Shown: piece after piece, positions 34,587 through 46,489 of the stretch
Layout of the letters: the number at the start of each line of letters is the position of its first letter
Position numbering within the stretch: position 1 is the first letter of the stretch
Source of the DNA: Turbatrix aceti
Lineage: Eukaryota; Nematoda; Chromadorea; Rhabditida; Panagrolaimidae
Direction of reading: 5' to 3'
Assembly (NCBI GenBank): GCA_963969345.1
Contig: OZ017770.1
Coordinates: 2,613,246-2,677,245 of the forward strand
DNA length: 64,000 nucleotides
Notes under the pieces: generated by a model
Seen by the model: the letters and a program-made list of their open reading frames with translations, nothing else
Databases searched by the model: none
What the model was told of the DNA's origin: nothing
Position numbers and translations under genes: made by a program

Positions 34587-35531
34587 TGTGATGCTAGTGT
34601 ACTAGGCTAGGTGCTACAGACAACAATGACGCCTAAAAGGGATGCAACAAATAACGGCTCTTAGCAGAAGTGTTGGAGTTTTCCACCGCTATGTGATTTG
34701 GCCTTTTAGCCAAACACTAGCAATTTCTCGCACCGTTCTCGATTCCCACCAACGTGTAATTGCACAATGCAAGGATATGGCGGTAAAAATGTGTGGGTTG
34801 TATGAAAGAGGGATAATGAAAAGCTCATGCGGAGCGGTGTCACTGTCGACGAAAAGGAGGATGTGAAATGGCTTTCTAGCGCAGACTGCTCTTGTCTCGG
34901 TTGTTCACTTATTCAGGCGGTTTTTTGAAGCCGTCATGAACACACTCACCGGAGGGTGTAAAAAAAAGCTGAATAAGGTTTTTAGTAGCGCTTGCAATTA
35001 CAAGGAGTACAAACACCAAAAACGAGGTGAAAGAATGAAGCGATAATGAAACAGGTGGCAACATGGACCTTCTGGCATTTTTGCACCAGTCACATTCCAG
35101 CCGTAAATACAAAAAACTATCCTTTCCACGCTACACAATGCTCCGCATGGTGGTTGCAGTTGGTATAACATTGTTAGTTGTGGTAAGCGTCGAGAGGTCT
35201 GTCGTGTGTCAAATCAAAATAGGAATTAATACGGCGGTGATAATGTATTCGTTGTGGTTCTATTGTCATGTTTTCGCACCAAAAAATCGAACATACATGC
35301 AATTGATTATTTTATGCTAATTCAACATTATTTTTTGGAATTAAGCCATCCAGTTTACCGCAAAAATATTTCACGGTTAACTGGTCCCTGATGTATTGAC
35401 ACATTGGTTTTAGTGATCAGCAGCAACTGCGTCAAAAATGTTCAACGCCCTCGCTTATCAGTACTGTTTCGCTTACTGCTTTCACTGTCTGCTTCAAAAA
35501 ACCCCAGTTTGCTCTGTTGTTAATTTTCGGC
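34587..35531. other. Divergent intergenic region
   Basis: Promoters of the START gene and of the disordered-protein gene. Short ORFs only; no gene supported. Confidence 0.4.
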
Positions 35532-36017
35532 ATGTCGAACATATTTGTTTCTCTCAAAAAGAAGGTGTCTAAGCTGGTTAATAACAAGAATGTTACTCCG
35601 GAAAGTACTACAACAAAGATGGATGCTGATGCCATAGCGATTGAGCAGAAACGACGATACGATGAAAATATTCGAAGTCGTGTCAATTCAATTGTTAGCC
35701 AGTACAACAGCCAGGTCAGCCAGCAGAACCTTGATGTTTCCAACACCACGCATACTTCACACTCTCCGCAGCCTCATCACGCGCGTCCCCGAGCCCTGTC
35801 TGCTCCGTGCTATGCGAAGATCGAGCAGCACAAAAGAGTAGTCAAAGCTGCTCCAGGTGGAGGAGCCGCCGAAAAAAGACTCCATCACCCCCCGTATCAA
35901 CAGCAGACAACCACTCAATCCACGAAGAAGCGTTCACACTCCCGTTATATTCCTGCCAGTGCCGCTCCCAAGCGACGAGGAACTCTTTTGACTGCAGAGG
36001 CAGTGGACGAAAGGTGA
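35532..36017 (+). CDS. Basic disordered protein, first exon(s) of a longer gene
   Basis: An open frame from Met 35532 reads a basic N-terminus (MSNIFVSLKKKVSKLVNN), then a charged helix (IEQKRRYDENIRSRVNSIVSQ) and His/Pro/Gln-rich disordered sequence. It probably ends in a donor near 36014 (AAAG/GTGATT), after which coding continuation is unclear: one acceptor near 36075 gives about 30 more residues to a stop. The next exons on this strand (37334-38032) may belong to the same gene. I recognise no family. Confidence 0.55.
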   Translation: MSNIFVSLKKKVSKLVNNKNVTPESTTTKMDADAIAIEQKRRYDENIRSRVNSIVSQYNSQVSQQNLDVSNTTHTSHSPQPHHARPRALSAPCYAKIEQHKRVVKAAPGGGAAEKRLHHPPYQQQTTTQSTKKRSHSRYIPASAAPKRRGTLLTAEAVDER

Positions 36018-37333
36018 TTTATCATAAGTCACTTTTTTTATCTGTTTGACATGCGTTATTTGGTTTAATTCCCAGTATTAGAAGTTTTTTATGTGATGTG
36101 ATCATTTTTCTCTCGCAATTAGCCAGAAATAAATGCCTTGTCGACTATTTGTCAGCCAAGTGAGGGAGGAGGTCATTGATGAAGACAATAGACCGGAATA
36201 AAGGTGCGAAAAATTATAGAAATCACTTCGACGAGTCCCAACAAAACAACAGGTGGCATAAATTTGCTAGAACAGGGCTATTTGTGCCCCCACTTTTTCT
36301 TCAGACAACAGGTGAATAGTACGTTGTGGCTATCAATCGCCTTGTCATTTTGGACGTCTGCCGCCAATTATATCAAATGCCGAAATATTCTCAGCGTTCA
36401 AACTTCAAAAGCAAGCTTCGTATTGCGTGTTGCTTTTCAGGCTGACGGGCATTACTGCGAGTACATTTATCTCATTGTCTAGCTTTTTTTGTGCAAAAAT
36501 TATTTCATCGTCGATGTCATCAATTGCGAAAGGCCATCAAAGGCCTTCCGGTTTGTGCCATGGTGAATAGAAAAAAAACAAAGGGTTTCGTTAACCAGTT
36601 TTATTTCACAAATTTGATAACAAAAAGATTCTGATAATCAGTTTTTGTAATTTTCTATGTCTTTGTCTTGCCGCCTGATGGTCCGAGCCATCCGTGTTCC
36701 TTGAATATTCCCAAAAGGCGACAGAGGGTGGAGAGGGCTACATGGCCGAGGGGCAGTCCTACACGTGTTTTGCTCTTTTATGCATATTTTTTTGTTTCCA
36801 AAATTCGGCACAAATTAGATCTGATGGAGTCAGTTGCCTTTTTTTTTTCTTTATTATATTTTTTTTGTAAAAAAAATATAATTTGTATTAGAAACCTCAA
36901 TTAAGGAGCCAGAGTTGGAGGGGGAGCTTTGGTGAGATTTACGTATTCGAATCGCCTCTCTGGCATGTTGTTGTTTGATGCTGAACGGATTTCGTGCTTT
37001 CGAATTCCCTACTGGCCAAAAATTTTTTTCTGCCTCTTTTGTCCGCTGTCTGTGATGGCAAAAACTAAAGTAACTTTTGACAGCCTTTTTGAGTCCCCCT
37101 CTGTAGAAACAAGTTATTCGATGCCATTGTGTTCGATAGAGCATTTGTTTTTATTTTGATTATTTGGCTCCTTTTAGAAACACTTGACGTTCTATTTTTT
37201 GTTCGTATTTTTTCGTATTGCCTTGAAGTTAGTTCAACACACACTGCTGTTGTCACCGTAATAGGTCAGCACTTTTCAGGAAATTTCAAGAATAGTGCGC
37301 TATTCTTCAGTACACCTTGTTGTTCTATCAAAT
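36018..37333. other. Long intron or intergenic gap
   Basis: AT-rich stretch between two coding blocks on the plus strand. I could not find a phase-matched bridging exon, so it is either one long intron or a true intergenic space. Confidence 0.4.
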
Positions 37334-38032
37334 ATGCTCGGCGCTCAGGCACTCCGGACCAAACAGGTATCGTGTGCATCCATAAATTTTTTATCACTTT
37401 TTGATAAAGTGTCGGTTATTGTATATTGTTTTTTACTTTTATAGAAAGCGGAACAGAAAGAGAAAGAAAAACGACATCGTGAGCGGATACGGAACTTGGA
37501 GCTGCAACGTGAGCGTATACAACGGGCTGCAAAGTGAGGATAGCTTTTTTTGTGGCTCCATTGTTTCTATTTTTAACCCATCATATACCCAATAATTGAT
37601 TTTGCTACTTCTTTGTCTGGTTACAGCGAAGATGCGGCTGCCATGCAAGCGACGACTGCGGCTACCGATAACCGAGAATTTGCCCCCTTCTTCCCCGATC
37701 CCCATGTTCATGCCGGTGCCAGCATGCAGCAACGCCATACAGTCCACGCAACTGCATTTCCCAATCATATGACCCCTTTGAACATCAGAGATATACAGCG
37801 TCGAGAAAAAGTGTGCAAATTTGCAATGCAAGCATTATTTTGACAATATATCCATTTCTAGATGCCCCAGCGGTCTCCGTCAACAGACTGCGGTAAAGCA
37901 GGAGTCTTTCGTTCAAGACAAAACAGCGCTGCACCTCCTTCGGGGGGCAACCGTTTCATGAAATGGCTCGGGTTGTCCTCATCAAGTTCGAGTGACGTGC
38001 GCAAGCAGCAGCGACGTATGTCGACATACTAA
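37334..38032 (+). CDS. Coiled-coil/disordered protein, 3' exons
   Basis: Exons 37334-37366, 37445-37533, 37627-37810, 37862-38032 join in frame for 158 residues. The start MLGAQALRTKQ runs directly into a highly charged single helix (KAEQKEKEKRHRERIRNLEL), then a low-complexity region with His and Pro, then a Ser-rich basic tail (KWLGLSSSSSSDVRKQQRR). The first Met may be internal, because the frame is open upstream to an acceptor at about 37310. Family unrecognised; it could be the C-terminal part of the 35532 gene. Phase continuity across three introns makes real coding likely. Confidence 0.6.
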
Positions 38033-39239
38033 TGCCCTGGGAATTTGTTCTGTGTGATCTCTTCATTCTATCTATCCAGCGACACAATTTTGATGTTCAT
38101 AACTTTGTTTCATCTCTTTTTATTGCCGTCTACTACTGTTTTTTTCCTCTTTTCTTCGTTTCGGATGCTTCAATTTGTCCCGATGGTGATGTCGTTGTTC
38201 TTCCTATCTTTTATTCGTTTTGCTCACTACTACGTGGGATTGTCTATTTTTTCATACAACTTTTCAAATCCTGTAAATTGACATGACGTTCAAAAAAATT
38301 GTTCGTTTTTTTCTGATAAAAAAAAGTTGCAGTTGTTTTTGTTTTTTACTCGAAAAGATTTTAATGAAATCAACGAAAGAAAAAAAAAGATTTTAATGAA
38401 GAAATTCTGATTTTTGGGGTTTTTGTTTTTTTCTGAAGCCGGCTTTTGAAACTTTGAAAAAAAAACTAATTTATGTGTATCCGGCGTCAAAATAGGAAGA
38501 CAGTCGAAATGGACGTCCGAGATGTTCGTGATGCCGAAGAATCGATGTCAACAAAGCTATTTTGAGCCCAAGCCAAAACTATAATTCACCCTTATTTGCT
38601 CGCGTGTGCCGGGAGCGTAGTTAGCGCCTGACAAAAAAAGAGCAATAGATGTTTTATCAGCGAGGGTGTTTCAGACTGAAATCCTGACATTGATTCAAAC
38701 TTTGACGGCTAGGGAATTCCATTTTTAAGATATTTGGTGCAACAAAAAAAAGACATCTACCACAAAAGTGATGCTATCCTCGACGAGCTATCAATCACAT
38801 CGTTTGTTTATTGAATGAATGACATTTAGTTAGACTTACATTAGCAGAAACATGGATATACCAAAAAAAATGTATATATATATATTAAGGCAAAAAAACC
38901 GCGTTTTTATAAAGCGCTATAAAAAGCACTGTGGGATGGTGTCATCAAGCGTAAAGGCAAAATAGAAGGAGGAGGAGGATGACTAACAATGATGGCATGA
39001 CGAAAATAGTAGTTATTGTCAACGACTTATCAAAATGTGAAAAAAAAAAACATAACAAAACAACATTGCGGAAGCGGAAGAGCGTGTGGTAGTAGTATGA
39101 GTTGAGATAACAAGATTGAGAAAATTGAGCTTGTTATTATTATTGATATTGTCTCAAATAAAAAAACAATGACAAAAAATATAGGATGGCAGCAGAAAAA
39201 TAAGTCTGAATGGCTGGAGATAATGTCTGGCGAAAGCGA
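38033..39239. other. Convergent intergenic region
   Basis: 3' flanks of the plus-strand gene and of integrin beta. Contains long A/T runs and a short TA repeat near 38872-38885. No gene seen. Confidence 0.45.
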
Positions 39240-42015
39240 CTACTTGTTTTTGTGTGCGTCGCCTGCATAAACCGGGTTTTTGAACGTGGTCGTAGCTTGC
39301 TTGTAAATGGGATTCTCGTTCTGCAAAAATTCTTGCATAAATCAAGTTCAAAAAAACTTCAAAAAGAACATTAAAATGACTTACAGCTTCCCATTTGGTG
39401 TTGAGACGTTCGCGCTCAAACTTGGCAAATTCTCTTCGGTCGTAGATAACTGTCAAAATCTTCCAGAGGCATAGTAGCAAGAGACCAAGGAGAACGATGC
39501 CGGCGATGACTATGAGCACAATAACAAGCACCGGAAGGGGTGCAGGACAGTCTTTTTCCTCCTTCACCCAGACCGTAAGGTTGTCTTTTCCGTCGTAGTA
39601 GTACAGGAAGTAGAAGGTACAGTCGTCGGAGGGATCCACGAACTGGCACTCCTTCCACGTGTCTGCCGATACCGATTCGCTGATGTTGAGGACAGGTAGC
39701 TCCTTGACGGGAATGACATTGAAGGGACACTCGTCGCACTGGGATTCGTTGAGGTGACCTGTCTTCCACTGCTGGCACATGACGCATTGCTTGTACTCTA
39801 CGCACTTGGTGGGGCAAGTGGGACAGACATCACAGACGGGACCGGAGTAACGGTATCCAGACTCCTCGTCGGTGTGGCAATGACACTTTCCGCAGATGCA
39901 ATCACCGTGACCGTTGCAGATCTTTCCATTTGGCGAAAGGCAAGAATCCGTGCTGGTCGGACACTCACAAGCGCGGCCCGTGTAACCAGGCTCGCATTCA
40001 CACACTCCGCAGTTACAGACACCGTGTCCGCCGCAGAGTTTGCGATCGTGTCGGGGACAGTTGAAGTTATCGCACTCGCAGAACGGACCAGTGACCTTCT
40101 CGAGGGGGTTCTAAAAAATGACCTGAATAACAAAAACAGTCAAATTGGTAAACTCACTTGGCGGGGGAAACATTTGCAAACACCGCACTCGCAAATGCCG
40201 CGTCCCGAGCAGATGACGCTGCTGTTGTCCTTCCGACACTTGGATTCGAGTTCGAAGGCCGTTTCTCCGCCACTGTCGCACTCGCAGTGTTTTCCGACGA
40301 ATCCAGGCGCACACTGGCAGATACCGCAAGCCAGCGTTCCTCGACCATTACATTCAGGGGCGTTGTAAACAACTTCTTTTTCGCAATCGCAGTCGCAGAT
40401 GACGTGGACATTGAGTTGCAATGAGTCATCCAAACCGGAAGGACCGATTCGGAGAGCGAAATCGCGTTCCTTCACGCAGTGGGTTGCCTCGAGGGTGACT
40501 TCAAACGCCACCTGACCGCCGACTTTGATTCCCTCGCAGACGTTGGTGTCGAGGAATTCGTTGCCGTTGACGCACTTGGATCTGTAGCTGAGTTTGAGAC
40601 CCATTGAGCTGTTGGCGTTGTCGATCATGATGATTTTCTCGGCGATTTTTTCGTACTCCTCTTCGATGAGCTGGACAATGTTACTCGAATCCCCGGCTAA
40701 AACACCGACCGATGAACTGACGTCAGGAAGGGCATTGCTGAGCTGTTCGTAGAGCTGGCGATTGTTCTGAGTCACCGCAAAGATCATGTTGACCTTCTTT
40801 TCCTTGATTTTCTGATGGATCATGGCAATCGAGGGGTAGTCCTGCTCGGTTGACATCTCATAGTACCCATCCTTGTCCAAATGACACTGTCCATCGTTGG
40901 GGGTAACAATGCCAGCCAGACGACCGTCGCCGGCGTAGTGAAAGCCAGCATCCGTCGAAAAGACGATCATCTTACGTGATCGATCACGCCAGCCGATAGT
41001 GTCGTTGCAGGAAATAGCCTGCATGATAGCATCAAAGCCGCCTTCGGGGGCATCCAAATTTCCGGAAATCAAAGCTTTGTCAACTTCTTTCTAAAAAAAT
41101 AATCAAATCAGCTGACACGCGGTAAAACAGAAAATACATACCGCGAATTTGTTGGTATCCGTGGTAAGCGACATTTGGTTCTTGAAACCGTACGTCGCGG
41201 CACAACCTTCACTGCAGGGTGATTGCTGCTTTTCTTTTCGCGGATCAACAAAGGGCATGACTTTCTTGTCGATGAAAGAGCCAAAGCCCAACCGGAAGTT
41301 GCGGGTGATCTGTTTCATTCGAGCAGCGAGCAAGTCACCGAGTTGGGACAATTTTTCTTTGTCATCCTTCATAGAATACGAGAGATCCATGAGGTAGTAG
41401 AGATCGACTGGATAGTTTTCAGCTTGTCGGAAGTAGACAGAAAAGCGTGCCCGTGACTCTACAAAAAGTTGAAACTTGAAGATGCATTTTAAACTGAGTC
41501 AGCTGTCACTCACTTGGCCTGATTTGAATATCAACTTCTTGGGGGCGAAGTTGAATGTCTTCGTTGTCTTCATCCCCATCCCTGAGTGCTTCATTTTCAA
41601 CGTTACGAATCGTTGTTTTGGGAAAAACAATTTCGTTATTTGGGCACCCATTTGCGATCAGGTTGGCGAGGCTGTCACATCGCGAGAACTGGGTTTGGTT
41701 GTTGAATCCCTATAAAAAATAGCAATTTCACGCTGTCAATCATAAAAACGGGGCTCACCCAATCGGCACACCATGCGCATGTATCATGCAGCTGAATGCA
41801 TGCGCTGCAGGTGTAATTTTCCTGAGATAGCGAATGGCAGGGAAAATCAGGTGTCGAAGACAACACCTCGCCGTCGGTCACTATAATAAAATGAGTATTG
41901 ATTGGAAAACCGTAAAAATGCTCGTCTCACCTTCGCCTTCCTCCCATGTGGCTGCAAAAATCAAGGGCAGTGAACAGATCTGGAGTATCAGGAGGAAAAA
42001 TAATAAGCGACCCAT
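39240..42015 (-). CDS. pat-3: Integrin beta subunit
   Basis: Exons 42015-41931, 41880-41759, 41709-41514, 41458-41142, 41090-40158, 40110-39385, 39320-39240 give 819 aa. It pairs with an alpha subunit and links matrix to actin. In order: signal peptide (residues 1-24), PSI domain with paired Cys, beta-I domain with the MIDAS DLSYSM near residue 158 and the ADMIDAS Asp-Asp, hybrid domain, four Cys-rich EGF-like repeats (CECDNF..., CGGHGVCNCG), beta-tail, a TM helix near residues 742-768, and a tail with HDRREFAKFE-like YDRREFAKFERE plus two NPxY motifs (NPIY, NPVY). All seven exons keep phase. Symbol is by family: nematodes usually have one main beta, pat-3. Confidence 0.95.
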
Positions 42016-43057
42016 TGCTGTTTGAGCCGACGAGGGGGAGTCGTCAAACGCCTGAAAGGAATATCACTTTGTTCAACGGGGGCGAAGATTATTTAATGAG
42101 AAGTGATAGCGTAGAAGTATGACAGCGAAAAAAAGAGCGTCGATGATTCATAAGGGAAGTAGGAAAAAATGGGCAATGATATGTTTTTTGCACGAAAAAA
42201 ATCAATGAATATAAAATAAAGGAAAAGCCTGGGTCCATCCGTTCAGCTACAACTAACAGTTGCACTTAGAACGGATGCATAAACGGCTCAACCGGTGATT
42301 TTCAAGGCGCGGGGGATTTAGAGCGTAGTAGAGACAACAATATAGCAGGCGTTGTTCTGAAATACGCCCACCAATTCTTGCAATCTACACGAATGAACAG
42401 AAGGAGTTAGCTGATCGCCGGGCGGCTTTTTTTACATCGTGCAATGCAGTAAAATCGATTGTGCCAAAAGTAAATAACAACAAGGCGAACAACAATAAAT
42501 GATATCCATACCAATGACAGCCCAAGGGCACACCAAAAAATGAATGAGGCTAAACGGGAAGGATTAATACAGCGTTTGTCCAAAAAGCCCTTGCCTTGTC
42601 GACAAGTTCGGGAGAAACAAACAGGCAGCTTGCCCTTGAACGACCCCCGCTATGTAAGAAGAGCCTGTGCTTGGGCTATTCGTCCAGTCAGTTTGTTCCG
42701 TGCTCACCACAGTCGTGCATTTGTCAGACTGCACGCTCGGTCTGGTCTGTCCTGCGCTGCTCGTGGTGGTCGTTGGATGGTAAAAACCCAAGCCGCGGAA
42801 GAATTCATCGATGGACAACTGAACCGCAATCTGCGCGACCTTCTGTCAAATTGACTTACTTAATGCTCTAGCCGGGAGTTTAAGCAGGCAGAGGGCAGAA
42901 GTCTGTTGGCACCCCACCAATTCTGCAGCAAATGCCCACGACCCATTGTTTGCTCATTTATGCAATTTTTTTTTCTTTTTGCATGACAAACTTTATTTTT
43001 CACGACTGATCAAGTGTTAATGAATAGCAAGAAAATAGTGTGCAATTATTGAAAGGG
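42016..43057. other. Intergenic region with an unassigned GC-richer ORF
   Basis: On the minus strand, 42834-42564 is open (84 codons after an ATG at 42818) following a possible acceptor, reading SIDEFFRGLGFYHPTTTT and a Ser/Thr/Gln-rich end. Its GC is higher than the flanks. It sits between the WDR91-like and integrin genes on the same strand and could be an alternative exon or a small gene; on the plus strand an overlapping 104-codon frame exists too. Confidence 0.3.
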
Positions 43058-43974
43058 TCACGACTTGCTGGCGATGTTTTTAAAGATGCTTCGAAGAGAC
43101 TTGGTTGACGTTTTCACACCGGAAGACCCACACCTAAAACAAGGTGTAAAATATCCTCGAATAACATTTTTGCTTTAACTCACTGGGCGATGACAGCAAA
43201 ATCATCCGTAAGCATGGAGTCCATGCCCATTACACCGAGGGGCTGTGTGTCGTTGCCTCCGGCAGGCTCGCTGGATTGCAGTGCTTTTTCCACGAGCGTA
43301 ACCAGCCGTGGTTTGTCTACCAAGTTAAACACCGCACTCAAAAAATTATGCAACCATACGACCAAAAAAGACTGCCAGTGTTGAGAAAAAAATTTCTCAA
43401 AGGTTTTATCCTTTGCTGGATTTTTTACATACGGAAGAGCTAAAATTTAGTAAAACTATTTTAAAAAAGGGATCAAGAGCCTTTATTAAACTTACTAAAC
43501 CAATCAGTCCACTCGGAATTATTGCGAACTAGACCAGTTATTTTCGAAAAAAATTCGTGAACCTTATCAATTTTGCCATTTTTTATACAGTTTACAGCGT
43601 AAAGCTTGAGGATCATGGTTTTTAATTCATTTGAAGTTTTTATGTCTTTCTGAAACACAAATTAATTCAAAAAATTGCAATTGACAAATCAAACCTCGGG
43701 AAGTGATGTGAATACCCGTTCTTCCATAAACCGCCAAACGGCAAGCAGTCTCTCAATGTTGTACTCATCAATGTACTGGAATATCTGCACAATTATATTT
43801 TCCACCTAAAAGAATTGATCAATACAATGATGGTAAAATAAACAAATGGAAAAAACCCACTGAATCGTGAACACAGACTTCACTTTTCAGTTCTTCTTCG
43901 AATGCTGCGGCCGTCTTTGAAAATCCTTGGGTATTGAGGTATTCTTTTATCAAGTCATTTATTGAAACCGGCAT
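43058..43974 (-). CDS. WDR91 N-terminal half (LisH/CTLH), no WD40 domain
   Basis: Exons 43974-43861, 43805-43695, 43649-43496, 43439-43184, 43133-43058 give 236 aa. WDR91 with WDR81 restrains Rab5-linked PI3-kinase on endosomes. The N-terminus has a LisH motif (INDLIKEYLNTQGFSKTAAAF), then IDEYNIERLLAVWRFMEERVF, LYAVNCIKNGKIDKVHEFF, EWTDWFTLPYVKNP and FFSQHWQSFLVVWLHNFLS, all matching the WDR91 order. It then stops after a short Ser-rich tail, while WDR91 normally continues for hundreds of residues with seven WD40 repeats. No WD40 exon is seen before the integrin gene. All junctions keep phase, so the truncation looks genuine rather than a frameshift. Confidence 0.82.
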
Positions 43975-44449
43975 TATAACAATTTGTACGAACTGGCAAA
44001 AAATTAACTGACAGGACAATAATTAACATGGATTACTCATTCGTGACTGTTTTGGCTTTGTGCGTCAAACGTACGAATATATCCTTTTTATATCTACTCT
44101 TTATATCCATATAACTGTTTTCAAATATTTAGGTATGAAAACGGTATTTTTTTCTCGGCAAGAGAAAGACAGCTATCGTAGTTGACCTCTGACATCTTCT
44201 TCAAAAAATATAAATAGTGTTTGCATGATAGAAAATTTATATAGTATTATCCGATTCTCTCAAGATTATCTTTGCCTTTTTAAAACCATTATCAAATTTA
44301 TTTTAGCATTTGGCGAGAAAACCGAAACGATACACTTTGTCTTCAAGACGTACTGTTTTTGGACCAAAAAGTTAGGGGTGTTCTTTTCCCACAATCGCGT
44401 AAGTGCAACTCATTATCATCGAACATTAAAGTGCTTTTCTGGTTGCCGA
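43975..44449. other. Intergenic, AT-rich
   Basis: 5' flank of the WDR91-like gene. No gene seen. Confidence 0.4.
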
Positions 44450-44671
44450 TAGTGTTGTGCTAATGTACGACGTGACATCGGAGAAAAGCTTCGTCAACGT
44501 TCGCAGCTGGCTCAGATTTGGCGGCAACAAGGTCGACATTGCCTCGACTCGCAAGGTCACGTACCACGATGGTCGCACCATCGCCTACGAGTACGGCATG
44601 CTCTTCTTTGATACCAGCGCTTTCACTGGGCTCGGCATCGATGACTGCATGCGTGTCATTGCAATTTATGC
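44450..44671 (+). pseudogene. Broken copy of the RASEF GTPase exon
   Basis: This is an inverted partial copy of the minus-strand GTPase exon at 48518-48799. It starts inside the exon (GATAGTG...CTAATG), keeps the exon body nearly base for base, but lacks at least two internal blocks (the SWLES-IRFG region and the following DDSCVLCLV codons, plus a few codons near the KVD motif) and ends just past the ATTGCAAT of the donor. Because it starts mid-exon it is a DNA-level copy, not a retrocopy. No start or complete G domain, so not functional as a GTPase. Confidence 0.85.
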
Positions 44672-44830
44672 CCCCTGCGGTCAACATTACAAACAAGTTT
44701 GCACGCTTGGTTCCGAGATGTCAACACATAAAATTACAGCCCAATGAGTGATATTACCAACAACAACTAATGTTTACTGAACCGAAGCTGTAACAACGCA
44801 CAACAAAAACAAAATACATCCAGAATCTAC

Positions 44831-45773
44831 TTAACCCTGAACAACACCAACTTGAGCGGGGCGAATGGGTCGGCCGTGGAGTGAGTAGCCAATCTTCATA
44901 ACATGACCAATGCAGCCCGGATCAACGTCCTTAGCCTGAAAATATAAAAAAAAGTGTACAAAATGGAAAAAGTAATAAAGCAAGCCTACCTGATCCTTGG
45001 GAATCTGGAACACAGCCTCATGGAGGTTGGGGTCGAACTTTTCGCCCTGAGGAGAAACGATCTTGAGTCCGTGTTTCTCGAAAGTCTTCGTAAGAACGGT
45101 ACGCGTCATGACGACGCCATCGTGCAGGCCTTTGAGTTCAGGGTTCGCCTTAAGCGTGTCGGGCTTGACGGCTTCGATGGCCAGGACCAGAACATCGGCG
45201 ACCTCAAGGAGATCCTTGCAGAACGACTGCACGGCGAATACCTTGGCTTCATCGGCAAGCTTCTGCCCGCGGCGACGGACGTTTTCAGTTTCGGCCAGGG
45301 CACGGCGGTACTTGTCCTGGAAATGAATAAAATATCTCGCCTTCACTCGCTTGAATCACAAACCTGGGCTTCTTCGTTTTCCTCGAGCAGGCTGTCGTAT
45401 TCTTTGGCGAGGAGGTTGTAGGCCGACTGAGGAATGGCAAAGTTTTCATTCTCTTTACCGAGAATCTCCTTGAGTTGTTCAAAAAGCGCAGCGCCTGAAA
45501 ACTATCTCGTAAAATAGCCTAAAAGGACGAAACTCACTCGGAAGACGCTTCTGCTTCTCGTCACGCAGCGTCAGCTTCGACAGCGCTTCGTTGGTAGCGT
45601 CATCGGCCTGACTGGAACTGAAGAAAATGCTCTTGTACGACGTCTGCTTGCTAAAACGAGTAAAATGCCATAAAACCCCTTACAACGGAACGCAAATCCT
45701 ACCTGGCGACCAAAGCGGGTCGGGCAAGCATCTTGGAGAAATGAAAACTGTTACGACTGATGGCCGACAACAT
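44831..45773 (-). CDS. Mitochondrial GrpE nucleotide exchange factor
   Basis: Exons 45773-45703, 45650-45538, 45494-45364, 45316-44990, 44935-44831 give 248 aa. GrpE (mGrpE/GRPEL) releases ADP from mitochondrial Hsp70 during protein import and folding. The first 30 residues (MLSAISRNSFHFSKMLARP) are basic and amphipathic, a presequence. A long coiled coil follows (ALFEQLKEILG...LLEENEEAQDKYRRALAETENVRRR), then the four-helix bundle and the beta-wing with GLKIVSPQGEKFDPNLHEAVFQ, ending VMKIGYSLHGRPIRPAQVGVVQG (seen in parts). The intron after KDQ is phase 0 and is shared with the paralogue at 46490. Confidence 0.93.
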
Positions 45774-46489
45774 GCTGGAGGAGAAAAACTAGCTAAAGTT
45801 TTGGAAAATCAAAGAAATTACTCGGATCGCACATCAACAAAACGCAGTGTCAAGTAAAATGTTTAGGACATAACGCCAGCGTTCCCACGAAAAGCAACTT
45901 CCTACTGTTGTGCGCGCTGTTGTTTTGACAGGCAGCAGCGTGCACAACTTTATTGCTGCTGTTTCCGCGACGCGCGTAGTTTGACGGGGTTTGTTCTTTC
46001 CCGTTCTTTTTAGAACTATCCCTGCTTGTTCTGCTTCTGCTTCCGGGGCAAGTAGAACCTGGCCTACGGAAGCTCGTGAAAACGGGTGATTCTGGTAAAA
46101 ATGCGAAATCCGCTTGTCTTTTTCCGTTTTTTTTGTTTTTGTCTCTGTTTACTACGAAAACACTTCTTTACTTGCCCTTATCGCCTTGTGATCAATTTAT
46201 ACAGTAGCGATACGATAGAGCTGTGAACGGAGAAAAACGTTGAGAGGAGGCCACAAACGATTGAAACTCATTACTTTTCAACTTTCAAGTAGTGTTTTTT
46301 TTCATTATTTGTTTTTACGCGCGCGTTTTTTACCAAAACGCACATTTTGTATCAATATTACAGATTTGAGTCATTTTCACGCATGCACTAACTTTTTGGC
46401 GTGTTGTAGTTCATGGGTGAATTACTTTTACTCAGTACTGAATGTTAATTTTCAGAACTTGACTTGAACTTATCCCACCTATCCTAAAA
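45774..46489. other. Divergent promoter between two GrpE paralogues
   Basis: 716 bases separate the two start codons, and the genes point away from each other, so they may share a promoter. An acceptor (AATTTTCAG) ends at 46455, 34 bases before the plus-strand ATG. No gene inside. Confidence 0.6.

Noticed and set aside
34000..35531. Divergent gene pair acting as one pathway (START protein with the disordered protein)
   Set aside because: Only neighbourhood supports it; nothing in either sequence links them.
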